A stretch of DNA of 64,000 nucleotides from Fimenecus sp045595185 (GTDB lineage: Bacteria; Bacillota; Clostridia; Oscillospirales; Acutalibacteraceae): contig JAZNZX010000005.1 in NCBI GenBank assembly GCA_045595185.1, forward strand, positions 1 through 64,000, given 5' to 3'. Position numbers and translations under genes: made by a program. Positions 8,193-16,081 of this stretch are shown piece by piece; position 1 is the first letter of the stretch, and the number at the start of each line of letters is the position of its first letter. Below the pieces are notes generated by a model. It searched no databases. It saw nothing but the letters and a program-made list of their open reading frames with translations, and was not told the DNA's origin.

Positions 8193-8618
8193 TTAAGCAA
8201 TAACAGCAAGAACTTCGTCAGTAGCAACTGATGCACCCTTTGTAGCGATAACCTGTTTAACTGTACCTGAGCAAGGAGCAACGATTTCGTTTTCCATTTT
8301 CATAGCTTCAAGAACGAAAAGAACATCGCCTTCGTTAACAGACTGACCTGCAGAAACGTTAACTGAAAGAACTGTACCAGGCATTGGAGCACAAACCTTT
8401 GTTCCGTCACCAACTGCAACAGCTGCTGGTGCTGCAGGTGCAGCAGGAGCTGCTTCAACAACAGGAGCAGGAGCTGCAACAGGTGCTGCCACAGGAGCAA
8501 CTGGAGCAGCAACAACTACAGGAGCTGCTGATGGAACAACAGCAGTAACAACTGCTTCGTTAAGTTCGTTTACTTCTACTTCATAATCATTTCCATTTAA
8601 TGTAACTACGTATTTCAT
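8193..8618 (-). CDS. Biotin carboxyl carrier subunit of the decarboxylase
   Basis: 141 aa. The N-terminal ~30 residues form a small beta domain. Residues 30-70 are an Ala/Pro/Val-rich flexible linker. Residues 74-141 are a biotinyl domain with EAMKMEN, where Lys107 is the biotin attachment site. The swinging biotin shuttles CO2 from OadA to OadB. The linker's repetitive sequence is normal for this family. Biotinylation would need BirA, which is not in the window. Confidence 0.94.
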   Translation of the reverse strand: MKYVVTLNGNDYEVEVNELNEAVVTAVVPSAAPVVVAAPVAPVAAPVAAPAPVVEAAPAAPAAPAAVAVGDGTKVCAPMPGTVLSVNVSAGQSVNEGDVLFVLEAMKMENEIVAPCSGTVKQVIATKGASVATDEVLAVIA

Positions 8619-8632
8619 TTTAATATTCTCCT

Positions 8633-9238
8633 TTATTTTTCAATAAGTTTGATTGATTTAAAAACAAGTTTTTCAAGAGGAATTCCTGATTCTTTGCTTG
8701 TAAGAGCCATTACCTTAACTGCTGTTTCTTCGTCAGTTTTATAAAGCTCAGGTGTATCGCAAAGCTTAATTGACTTGAATACAAGTCTTTCAAGCGGAAT
8801 TTCTGTCTGATGGCTTATAATTGCCATAATAGATGCTGCTGTTTTATAGTCAGTTTTATAAAGTTCAAGAGAGTCATCAAGTTTAATTGAGCTGAAGTTA
8901 AGTCTTTCGAGCGGAATACCGCTTTCGTGACTTACAATAGCCATAATAGATGCTGCAGTTTTGTAATCTGTTCTGTAAAGAGTTACACCGTTTGAATACT
9001 GAACGGGAGCAGGTGCAGTAGTAACTGCAGGAGCTGAAACAGGTGCAGAAGACTTTTTGTTTTCTTTTGCAGGTTTCTTATCTGCTATTTTAGTAGTGAT
9101 AACCTCTTTTTTTCCTGTACCTTCAACAGCCTGAATGACTTTTGAAAGCATAACGATTATAACTGCGAGAAGAATAAGAACGATTAAAACGACAATAAAA
9201 CCTGTTGCAGAAACACTTAAAATTTCCGGTAATGTCAT
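8633..9238 (-). CDS. OadG-like decarboxylase gamma subunit with triplicated C-terminal unit
   Basis: 201 aa. Residues 8-34 are a single membrane helix as in OadG, which anchors and assembles the complex. A charged Ala/Pro linker follows. Three tandem units with a 39-residue period lie at about 87-120, 126-159 and 165-198, each beginning LYxTD and ending in a SIKL element. OadG proteins usually have one short C-terminal segment with a similar helix then FxxxSIK strand, so this looks like an internal triplication. The gene is 12 nt from oadA and 14 nt from the carrier gene. Confidence 0.83.
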   Translation of the reverse strand: MTLPEILSVSATGFIVVLIVLILLAVIIVMLSKVIQAVEGTGKKEVITTKIADKKPAKENKKSSAPVSAPAVTTAPAPVQYSNGVTLYRTDYKTAASIMAIVSHESGIPLERLNFSSIKLDDSLELYKTDYKTAASIMAIISHQTEIPLERLVFKSIKLCDTPELYKTDEETAVKVMALTSKESGIPLEKLVFKSIKLIEK

Positions 9239-9250
9239 TTTGTGTCCTCC

Positions 9251-10633
9251 TTAGTCAACTCTCTTGATTGAATATTTGAATGTGTTCTTTTCCTTTTCAG
9301 CTCTTGCTTCAAAGAATTTTTCAGCCTGCTGAGGGAATGCAATGTAAGAAAGAACATCTTCATCACATTTAGCTACATCGCCAAGTTCTGATTTTGTCTG
9401 TTCAAATGCAGGTTCAAGTGTGTCAGCAAAACGACATTTAATAGGTTCGTCATCACCAAGAACCTTTTTCTGAAGGTCAGCGTCGATTTCACCTGGTGCT
9501 TTACCGTATTCACCCTTGATATATGCTTTGATTTCTTTTGAAATATTCTTGTATCTTTCGCCAACAAGCACATTTGTAACTGCCTGATTACCAACCATCT
9601 GGCTGAGTGGAGTAACAAGCGGAGGATAACCCATATCCTTACGAACCTGAGGAATTTCGAGAAGAGCTTCTTCCATTCTGTCAAGAGCATTCATATCTTC
9701 AAGGTTAGCCATCATATTTGAAAGCATACCACCCGGAACTTTGTAAGTTAAAGCATCTGTATCAGTAACGAGAGCCTTTGGTTTTAAAAGACCTGATGCA
9801 AGATATTGGTCACGAAGTGGCTTGAAGTGGTCATTCACTGCCTTTAATGTGTCTCTGTCAAGACCTGTTTCATAACCAAGACCTGTAAGAGCATCATACA
9901 ATGTTTCAGTAGCTGGCTGTGCAGTACCGCCTGAGAAACAAGAAGTTGCTGTGTCAATAATATCGCAACCTGCTTCAACTGCTTTAAGGATTGTCATATA
10001 AGCCATACCTGTTGTGCAGTGAGTATGAAGAATAACAGGCATTTCAGGCATTGCATCCTTAATAGCACCGACAAGGTCTTTAGCTTCAACAGGAGTCATA
10101 ACACCTGCCATATCCTTGATACAGATTGTAGAACAACCCATTTCCTTCATTTCTTTACAAAGAGCAACATAGTTCTTGAGTGTATGAACAGGGCTTGTTG
10201 TATAAGAAATAGCACCTGATGCAATAGCACCGTTTTTAATTGTTTCGTCAACTGCTACCTGAATGTTACGAACATCATTGAGCGCATCGAAAATTCTGAT
10301 AACATCAATACCGTTTTCGATACTCTTTTTAATAAACATTCTGACAACATCATCAGGATAGTGCTTGTAACCTAAAAGGTTCTGACCACGAAGAAGCATC
10401 TGAAGCTTTGTATCAGGACACTTAGCTTTGATGTTGCGAAGTCTTACCCATGGGTCTTCATTAAGATAACGAAGACATGAGTCAAATGTAGCACCGCCCC
10501 AGCATTCAAGAGAATAAAAACCGGCCTTATTAAGCTTTTCAAGTGCCGGTTCAAAGTCAGCGAACGGCATTCTTGTAGCAATAAGTGACTGGTTGGCATC
10601 TCTTAATACGGTTTCTGTAAACTGTACTTTCAT
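9251..10633 (-). CDS. oadA: Oxaloacetate decarboxylase alpha subunit / pyruvate carboxylase subunit B
   Basis: 460 aa carboxyltransferase that moves CO2 from oxaloacetate to the biotin carrier. TIM-barrel motifs include RDANQSLIATRMPF, ECWGGATFDSCLRYL, RGQNLLGYKHYPDDV and the metal-binding HTHCTTGMAY; the conserved domain C-terminus follows. There is no fused biotinyl domain, which is supplied by the separate carrier. I chose the ATG at 10633 because GGAGG lies 9 nt upstream; an in-frame ATG at 10654 would place that site inside the gene. It is the first gene of the operon, behind a good promoter. Confidence 0.95.
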   Translation of the reverse strand: MKVQFTETVLRDANQSLIATRMPFADFEPALEKLNKAGFYSLECWGGATFDSCLRYLNEDPWVRLRNIKAKCPDTKLQMLLRGQNLLGYKHYPDDVVRMFIKKSIENGIDVIRIFDALNDVRNIQVAVDETIKNGAIASGAISYTTSPVHTLKNYVALCKEMKEMGCSTICIKDMAGVMTPVEAKDLVGAIKDAMPEMPVILHTHCTTGMAYMTILKAVEAGCDIIDTATSCFSGGTAQPATETLYDALTGLGYETGLDRDTLKAVNDHFKPLRDQYLASGLLKPKALVTDTDALTYKVPGGMLSNMMANLEDMNALDRMEEALLEIPQVRKDMGYPPLVTPLSQMVGNQAVTNVLVGERYKNISKEIKAYIKGEYGKAPGEIDADLQKKVLGDDEPIKCRFADTLEPAFEQTKSELGDVAKCDEDVLSYIAFPQQAEKFFEARAEKEKNTFKYSIKRVD

Positions 10634-10705
10634 AGTTTTTTTGCCTCCAAACACATGTAATTAATACATAAAATACAAAATATCCCAATTTAATGTATTG
10701 TGGAT

Positions 10706-10734
10706 ATTATACATTATAAATGTAGTATTATCAA
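10706..10734 (-). promoter_or_regulatory. Promoter of the decarboxylase operon
   Basis: On the minus strand TTGATA (10734-10729) and TATAAT (10711-10706) are 17 nt apart, about 70 nt upstream of the oadA start. Confidence 0.8.
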
Positions 10735-10773
10735 TAGAAATGAAATAATAAAAAAAAATTTGTAGGAATAACG

Positions 10774-10802
10774 AAAAAAGGCATCGAAAAATGCCTTTTT
10801 TT
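10774..10802 (-). terminator. Terminator after the TSUP genes
   Basis: AAAAAGGCAT and ATGCCTTTTT form a 10-bp stem with a 6-nt loop, flanked by A and T runs on both sides. It ends the leftward TSUP transcript before the oad promoter. Confidence 0.8.
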
Positions 10803-10812
10803 GTTTACAAAT

Positions 10813-11187
10813 CTATATATTTTTTCTTGATTTTATTTGTTTGAATATTGAGTATAAGCCAACAGAAATAAGGAATACACCAAAGATTGTTGAAAGATGC
10901 TCAGACTTAAAAAAATTCAAGAAATTGCTTGCAATAATTGAACCGATAATTCCACCTGAAATAACGGGTAAAATAGTCTTAATTTTAATTTGTTTTTTTA
11001 AAAAGTAAATTGTTGTTGCAAGTATAGCGCAAGGAATAAAAAAGATTAAATTTGTACCTTGTGCTGTTATTTGAGGTGTATTTGTAAACAGTGCAAGATA
11101 AATAATCAATATACCACCACCGCCAAATCCCATTGAACCGATTAAGCCTGATAGAAAACCTGCAATTATTGGAATAATATAGTTCAT
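10813..11187 (-). CDS. TSUP (TauE/SafE, DUF81) half-size permease, second gene
   Basis: A 124-aa protein with four hydrophobic segments and the TSUP glycine motif GLIGSMGFGGGGILII, followed by QITAQGTNLIFFIP. Typical TSUP permeases are about 250 aa with two DUF81 repeats; this is one repeat only. The upstream gene is the other repeat and overlaps by 4 nt. They probably form a heterodimeric transporter of small organic or sulfur-containing anions, though the substrate is unknown. Confidence 0.82.
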   Translation of the reverse strand: MNYIIPIIAGFLSGLIGSMGFGGGGILIIYLALFTNTPQITAQGTNLIFFIPCAILATTIYFLKKQIKIKTILPVISGGIIGSIIASNFLNFFKSEHLSTIFGVFLISVGLYSIFKQIKSRKNI

Positions 11188-11534
11188 TTAAGTATCAACC
11201 TCAATCCTGCCCAAATCATAAAAACAGAAAAAATTATGGTTAGTATGTTGTTAGAAATTTTCTTGATAAAAAATGTGCCGAGAATACTGCCTATAAGTCC
11301 CGGTATAAGGTAAATGTAAGCATCTGATATTTTCACTTCACCATTATAAATATAAATAAATGCACTAATTATTGAAATGGGCAAAATTGTAGCAACAGCA
11401 TTGATTTGTGCCTGTTTTTGAGTCATTCCGTTCTTTTTATAAAGTGGTACGGTCAACATTCCACCACCAGCACCAAGTAATATGTTGACACCACCAATTA
11501 AAGCACCACAAAAGAAATTTTTAATTCCACTCAT
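11184..11534 (-). CDS. TSUP (TauE/SafE, DUF81) half-size permease, first gene
   Basis: A 116-aa single-repeat TSUP protein with GGVNILLGAGGGMLTVPLY and QAQINAVATILP, the equivalent positions to its partner's motifs. Four membrane segments are expected. Its stop overlaps the start of the downstream half, indicating coupled translation. The spaced AGGTG before the ATG is acceptable. Adjacent single-repeat pairs are known in Firmicutes. It is divergent from the XRE regulator at 11728, which could control it. Confidence 0.82.
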   Translation of the reverse strand: MSGIKNFFCGALIGGVNILLGAGGGMLTVPLYKKNGMTQKQAQINAVATILPISIISAFIYIYNGEVKISDAYIYLIPGLIGSILGTFFIKKISNNILTIIFSVFMIWAGLRLILK

Positions 11535-11692
11535 AATTACACCTCATTAGATTATTTCACTATTGATTGTTATTATCCATTATTTTATGATAAAATACAT
11601 TTAAACAGTTAATTGAACAATTCTAATATTGGTTGAATTTTATTCAAAAACAAAGTTATTGTTTATTCTTGAGAAATAAGATATTATTCAAT

Positions 11693-11704
11693 TGTAACGT
11701 TACA
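11693..11704. promoter_or_regulatory. Candidate operator palindrome
   Basis: TGTAACGTTACA is a perfect 12-bp palindrome 24 nt before the XRE gene start, in the divergent intergenic region with the TSUP pair. Position and symmetry suit an operator for the regulator, but only one copy is seen. Confidence 0.35.
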
Positions 11705-11727
11705 CAAAATTTAAAGAGGTGATTTTT

Positions 11728-12813
11728 ATGACAATTTATTTTGGTGAAAATATTAAAAAACTCCGTAAGGAAAAAGAACTTACTCAAGAAACTCTTGCTG
11801 AATTTTTAGGTGTGACCTTTCAGGCCGTCAGCAAATGGGAAAGAGGCGAAACATATCCTGATATAACAACGCTTCCTATAATTGCATCATTTTTCAATGT
11901 GACCGTTGACGACTTACTCGGTGTTGATAAGGCTAAAAAAGAAGAAAAAGTCAAGGAATATTTGAGGTTATATGATGAAATGCGACTTAAGGATACTTCA
12001 TTAACCTTTGAAAAGTATCAAAATGCAGTAAAGGATTTTCCAGGTGATTTTCGTATTCTTGTTCGTTATATGGAACTTCTTATGGCAGAAAAGACTACAA
12101 GAGATTTACCTATATATGAAAAAGCTTCAAAAGAACTGATGTCAATTTACGAAAATATTCAGAATAATTGTACTGATGATAGTGTAAGAATGTGGTCAAA
12201 ACGTCTTATTTGTCAGCATCTACACACAAAATCATATTACACAAACGATGAACGTTATCAGGAACAAGCCGAAATAATTCTTGCAGAAATGCCTGATTTG
12301 ATAAATACAAGAGAATATCTTTCAACAATGTTAGTTTGTGATGTTGAAAAGCATAAAAAGGCGTGCATAGATTCATTTGAAAATCTTTTATATTTGCTTC
12401 AATGCACAACAATAAATTATTGTTATTATGATGAAAAATTTGATACTAAACAAAAAATTAGGATAACAAATGCATTACAGGACCTTTTCAATGTGCTTTT
12501 CCCAAACGTAGATAAAAGTAAAAATAGTATTCATAAACTTTACAATTACGGACATTTAGGTCATTGGTTTTTTGAAATAGGCGATGAAGATAATGCGTTG
12601 AAACATCTTAAATTTGCTGCAGAATATGCAAAAGAATTGGACGAATTGGAAGAAGTGACAGAAAGAAACGCAAAGTATTATGAAAATGAAAAAGTTTATC
12701 ACGAAATGAAAATGTGTACTCGTATGAAAGAACTAATGACAAAACATTACCCATTATCCGACGAATTTAAATCAAAACCTGAATTCCATGAAATAATTAA
12801 AATGTTAGGATAA
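11728..12813 (+). CDS. XRE-family transcriptional regulator with helical C-terminal domain
   Basis: 361 aa. Residues 1-65 are a Cro/CI-type helix-turn-helix (LTQETLAEFLGVTFQAVSKWERGE then PDITTLPIIASFF) of the kind common in Clostridia. The remaining ~290 residues are helical, without a recognised enzymatic motif; pairs of helices near the end (HLKFAAEYAKELDELEE) look TPR-like. ATG at 11728 is preferred to an upstream GTG because AAAGAGGTG lies 6 nt before it. The target is unknown; the divergent TSUP pair and its own promoter are plausible. Codon use is like its neighbours. Confidence 0.82.
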   Translation: MTIYFGENIKKLRKEKELTQETLAEFLGVTFQAVSKWERGETYPDITTLPIIASFFNVTVDDLLGVDKAKKEEKVKEYLRLYDEMRLKDTSLTFEKYQNAVKDFPGDFRILVRYMELLMAEKTTRDLPIYEKASKELMSIYENIQNNCTDDSVRMWSKRLICQHLHTKSYYTNDERYQEQAEIILAEMPDLINTREYLSTMLVCDVEKHKKACIDSFENLLYLLQCTTINYCYYDEKFDTKQKIRITNALQDLFNVLFPNVDKSKNSIHKLYNYGHLGHWFFEIGDEDNALKHLKFAAEYAKELDELEEVTERNAKYYENEKVYHEMKMCTRMKELMTKHYPLSDEFKSKPEFHEIIKMLG

Positions 12814-12818
12814 AGTAG

Positions 12819-12840
12819 GGGACGATGCCCACATCGTCCC
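12819..12840. repeat. Short palindromic element
   Basis: Two perfect 9-nt arms (GGGACGATG and CATCGTCCC) surround CCCA. It is GC-richer than its surroundings and lies just before the terminator, lacking its own T tract. It could be a small dispersed palindrome or a stem stabilising the XRE mRNA end. Confidence 0.5.
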
Positions 12841-12845
12841 GATAT

Positions 12846-12873
12846 AAAAAAGAGGCTATATAGCCTCTTTTTT
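12846..12873. terminator. Bidirectional terminator between convergent genes
   Basis: A perfect 28-nt palindrome: A6, an 8-bp stem (GAGGCTAT/ATAGCCTC) and T6. It sits between the XRE gene and the CdhC-like gene and can end both transcripts. Confidence 0.9.
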
Positions 12874-12882
12874 CATACCTGT

Positions 12883-13575
12883 TCACTTTTTCACATTCTT
12901 CAAATGCAACTCTTTAAGTCCGTCAACTTCGTCACAGATTTCCTTAAGATTACAAGTGGAGCAATCAAACATCACATTATCAAAAATATGATTTAATGCA
13001 GATGTTGTCTGACTGATTTTTTTTGCGACAGAATTAAGCTTTTCAAAATCATCAAAATCGGTAATAAAATAAATTTCAGCACTTTTTACATATGAAAACT
13101 TTAGATATTCATTTAAAAGTGCGTTACCGTAATCACCAAATTTAACACCTGATTTAATAGCTTTTTTACTGACTCTTATTTGTTCACGCATATTAAGTGC
13201 AGATGCTCTTGTCATAAAACCATCAACTGATAAACGATACCTTAATGCTTCTAATTCTTTAATTTTGTCAAATGTTTCTTGCTCGTTTTCATATTCTTCA
13301 ATTTGTATAAAAACAAATTTACCAAAAGGCGAGTCTGTTTTAATTTTATCAAGGTCATTACCCAATAAATGAACAGAATTTGAAAATTTCATATCACTTG
13401 AAACAGCAAGACTGCTGACACAAGGCTTTTGATTTCCGCCAAGCTCAAACGCAGTATCAGATAAGAAAATCACTGAATTTTTATTACTTACATTCAGATT
13501 ATTCTCACTTAAAACCACATTTGACCCATTTAAAATGCTCTTAATTTCATTGATAAGGTTATTATATAATCTCAT
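12883..13575 (-). CDS. Stand-alone CdhC/acetyl-CoA synthase beta middle-domain-like protein
   Basis: 230 aa. By alignment from memory it matches the segment of ACS/CdhC before and into the A-cluster cysteines. FELGGNQKP corresponds to the AELGGPKPPGF region and VHLLGNDLD to the VIGPDIDE region. SKKAIKSGVKFGDYGNALL corresponds to the SKEAYDKGF region, and YFITDFDDFEKL to the VTIITDPEKVEEL region. The protein ends with C205-x2-C208-x5-C214, near the place of the ACS CTLC...C cluster ligands. The catalytic C-terminal domain is absent, so it is not an acetyl-CoA synthase. Last gene of the dehydratase-like operon, starting in a TAATG overlap with the 51-aa gene. Role unknown, perhaps iron-sulfur or nickel-related. 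Confidence 0.68.
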   Translation of the reverse strand: MRLYNNLINEIKSILNGSNVVLSENNLNVSNKNSVIFLSDTAFELGGNQKPCVSSLAVSSDMKFSNSVHLLGNDLDKIKTDSPFGKFVFIQIEEYENEQETFDKIKELEALRYRLSVDGFMTRASALNMREQIRVSKKAIKSGVKFGDYGNALLNEYLKFSYVKSAEIYFITDFDDFEKLNSVAKKISQTTSALNHIFDNVMFDCSTCNLKEICDEVDGLKELHLKNVKK

Positions 13576-13730
13576 TATAATTTCTTATCTCTTTTCATTT
13601 TGTCATAGTGCTTCTGCAACCAATCATAAACAACTCTTACAAGCTTCATATCAAGGTTAAACCAATAAATTGCAAAAGTAATAAGGAAAAGCGCAAGAAC
13701 AACACCTAAAATAATTAAAATTATGTCCAT
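13575..13730 (-). CDS. 51-aa single-span membrane protein in the dehydratase-like operon
   Basis: An unlisted short ORF fills the gap between the activator and the CdhC-like gene. ATG at 13730 follows the activator stop by 2 nt and has AAGGAG 8 nt upstream. Its stop overlaps the next start as TAATG. The protein has an N-terminal hydrophobic helix of about 24 residues (MDIILIILGVVLALFLITFA) and then a basic amphipathic tail (YDWLQKHYDKMKRDKK). The tight spacing on both sides argues for a real gene, which could anchor the complex to the membrane. No family recognised. Confidence 0.7.
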   Translation of the reverse strand: MDIILIILGVVLALFLITFAIYWFNLDMKLVRVVYDWLQKHYDKMKRDKKL

Positions 13731-13732
13731 AA

Positions 13733-14533
13733 TCAGTTCTCCTTTGCGAGACCCTTTTGACGAGCATATTCAGCAGCACCTAAAGCACCCATAAGCTGAG
13801 GGTCAGTTTTAAGCTCAACAACCTTGATTTTAAGAACCTTTTCAATAGCCTTTTTAAGACCGTCATTTTTAGCACAACCACCTGTAAGTGTGATGCTGTC
13901 AACTGCACCGGCCTTTTTAGCCATAACAAAGCAACGCTTTGCGACTGCCAACTGAATACCCGCTGCAATTTCGTCCATAGGTTTACCTTCACCAACAAGT
14001 GAAATTACTTCACTTTCAGCAAAAACTGTACATTGTGCAGTAATCGGAATAGTATTTTTAGCCTCTAATGAAAGCTTTGAAAATTCAGGTAATGTCATTT
14101 CAAAAGCATTAGCCATAGCCTCATAGAAACGACCTGTACCTGCAGCACACTTGTCGTTCATAGCAAAGTTTTTAACTGTACCGTCTGTGTCTATTGAAAT
14201 GCCCTTAACATCCTGACCGCCAATATCGATAATTGCTTTTACTTCAGGGTTTGTAACGTGTACACCCATAGCGTGACAACTGATTTCTGAAATGTTTTCA
14301 TCAGCAAAAGGCACTTTGTTTCTACCGTAACCTGTACCAATAAGATATGTAAGCTCTTTTGCAGAATTTAACCCGTTAACCTGCTTAACTGCATCTTGGA
14401 GCGCAAATTCAGCACTCTGTACAGGGTTGATTTTACTTCTGTTTGTAACATTGGCAACAATATTGCCGTTTTGGTCAAGAATAACACATTTTGTATATGT
14501 TGAGCCAACGTCGCATCCACCAAAATATTTCAT
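13733..14533 (-). CDS. 2-hydroxyacyl-CoA dehydratase-type activating ATPase (HgdC/BadF family)
   Basis: 266 aa ASKHA-fold ATPase that injects a low-potential electron from a [4Fe-4S] cluster into a dehydratase-type partner. It shows GGCDVGSTYTKCVI and GTGYGR, IDIGGQDVKG, NDKCAAGTGRF and GGCAKNDGL. Cys129 and Cys168 (in QCTVFAESEV) match the two cysteines that bridge the cluster across the HgdC dimer. It lies 18 nt downstream of the larger dehydratase-like gene. Function as activator is well supported; the activated reaction is not known. Confidence 0.92.
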   Translation of the reverse strand: MKYFGGCDVGSTYTKCVILDQNGNIVANVTNRSKINPVQSAEFALQDAVKQVNGLNSAKELTYLIGTGYGRNKVPFADENISEISCHAMGVHVTNPEVKAIIDIGGQDVKGISIDTDGTVKNFAMNDKCAAGTGRFYEAMANAFEMTLPEFSKLSLEAKNTIPITAQCTVFAESEVISLVGEGKPMDEIAAGIQLAVAKRCFVMAKKAGAVDSITLTGGCAKNDGLKKAIEKVLKIKVVELKTDPQLMGALGAAEYARQKGLAKEN

Positions 14534-14551
14534 ATTATTTTCTCCTTTATA

Positions 14552-16081
14552 TTACCAAGCAAGGTCGTCTTCAAAATCTACAAGAGAAGCATCAAGTGGC
14601 TCTTCTTGTAAAACTGTCTGCATATATTTATTTACCTGGTCACGCATTTCGCGTCTTGAAATTGTACGAGGGTCCATAAGGTCCTGCTTAACCCAGATAA
14701 AGTTAATATCTCTTTCTCTTGCCTGGTCGTCAAAAATACCCATAAGACCGTCCATACCCTTGCAGGAAATCTGGTCATACATAATAACTGTATCAGCATT
14801 ATATTCGTCAACAATTCTCCAAAGCTCGTCAACAACATTTTTGTAACCACCTTTGGTATGCTTACGCATAATTGAACGCTGATATGTTTTAGCAAGGTCT
14901 TTTAACGCCTGTTCTTTATCCTCTGTGTTAATCTCAAGATATGAAATCATTGTTTCCATATCCATAACAACATTGATACCCCAACAGTTTTCAAGCCAGT
15001 TTGCAAAGCTTGTATAGTAGTTAGCAGGGCAACTCCATACAACTGCTCTATGACGCATTTCTTTTGAAACAGGAGTTTTCTTTTCATAGGCTTTCATCAT
15101 AATTTTGTTAACTTTTTTGTCAACCTTAAGGAATCTCTCGTTTGTACCACCTGAAAGGTTGAAATAGAAAATTCTGTAAAGCCAGAAGCAGGCACCTGTC
15201 ATCTGCGGATATTCAGTTCTGTTAATATCCCATTTCTGCAATTCATATTCAAGCTGTTCATTGTATTGCTTCATTCTCTTGAAGAATGCATCCCAGTCAA
15301 ATTTTTCGCCTGTCTGCTTTTCAATGAATTCGATAAGTGCTTTGATTTCGTCAACACCATATTCCTGAACATCTTCACCGTTATAACGAAGCGGAATACC
15401 GAAGAAATGAGTAGGTAACTGTAATCTTCTGTCAAGGAATGATGAGTTCATAATTGAACCGTCACAAGGCATATTAGTGCCAATCATACAACAACCCATT
15501 CTCGGATAATCGTCTTCAATTGCAACACCGGCTTCAGCGCTTGGCAAAGGACAAACATCAGCAGGAACACCGAAACTTTCTGTCACTTCAAGGTAAGGTG
15601 GTGTAATCTGCTGGTCAACCATTGATGACAAGAAAATCGGTAATGTCTGCAACGGCATTGGAATAAGATTAGGAAAACCTGTAAAAACCTCGTTCGGAAC
15701 AATTTCGTCCATCATAACAATTTTCTTTGAAAGCTTGTTGTTAGGATTAATTTTTTCGTCAGCTCGTAATGATAAATTTATCATATCTGTTGTGTGCTTA
15801 ACAATCATATTGTAATGAAGATGAGCCATACGAAGCTGCGGACCGCGAAGACCTGCAACATGTCTGTCAATAAATGACGGAGCAGAAAGATAAGATGCCA
15901 TCCAACGATAACGCCATATGCCTTTTACTGTTGACACAGGAGCCTTTAAAGCCATTTTTATAATGTCTTTCCATGTAACAAGCCAACGGTAATAGTCATA
16001 CATAGTGTCTTTAAAGCCACGCCATTCACGATGCTTTAATATGGCAGTATGCTCTTTATAAAGCTTACCGTAATTATCCAT
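14552..16081 (-). CDS. 2-hydroxyacyl-CoA dehydratase-like subunit, large (509 aa)
   Basis: 509 aa, distantly similar to HgdA/HgdB-type dehydratase subunits and longer than the usual ~380-480. Cysteines that could hold an iron-sulfur cluster are in ADVCPLP (C177), MGCCMIG (C197/C198), NMPCDG (C206), GACFW (C298), WSCPANYY (C351) and ISCKGM. The C-terminal part (VDEYNADTVIMYDQISCKGM) is the HgdB-family Rossmann-like segment that normally carries a cluster cysteine. The start overlaps the preceding gene by 8 nt with AAGGAG at the right distance. No CoA transferase, hydroxyacid dehydrogenase or acyl-CoA dehydrogenase is nearby, so a fermentation role is not implied. Confidence 0.85.
   Translation of the reverse strand: MDNYGKLYKEHTAILKHREWRGFKDTMYDYYRWLVTWKDIIKMALKAPVSTVKGIWRYRWMASYLSAPSFIDRHVAGLRGPQLRMAHLHYNMIVKHTTDMINLSLRADEKINPNNKLSKKIVMMDEIVPNEVFTGFPNLIPMPLQTLPIFLSSMVDQQITPPYLEVTESFGVPADVCPLPSAEAGVAIEDDYPRMGCCMIGTNMPCDGSIMNSSFLDRRLQLPTHFFGIPLRYNGEDVQEYGVDEIKALIEFIEKQTGEKFDWDAFFKRMKQYNEQLEYELQKWDINRTEYPQMTGACFWLYRIFYFNLSGGTNERFLKVDKKVNKIMMKAYEKKTPVSKEMRHRAVVWSCPANYYTSFANWLENCWGINVVMDMETMISYLEINTEDKEQALKDLAKTYQRSIMRKHTKGGYKNVVDELWRIVDEYNADTVIMYDQISCKGMDGLMGIFDDQARERDINFIWVKQDLMDPRTISRREMRDQVNKYMQTVLQEEPLDASLVDFEDDLAW

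Noticed and set aside
8390..8540. Ala/Pro/Val-rich repetitive coding sequence in the biotin carrier
   Set aside because: This is the normal flexible linker of biotinyl carriers, not a mobile or tandem repeat of interest.
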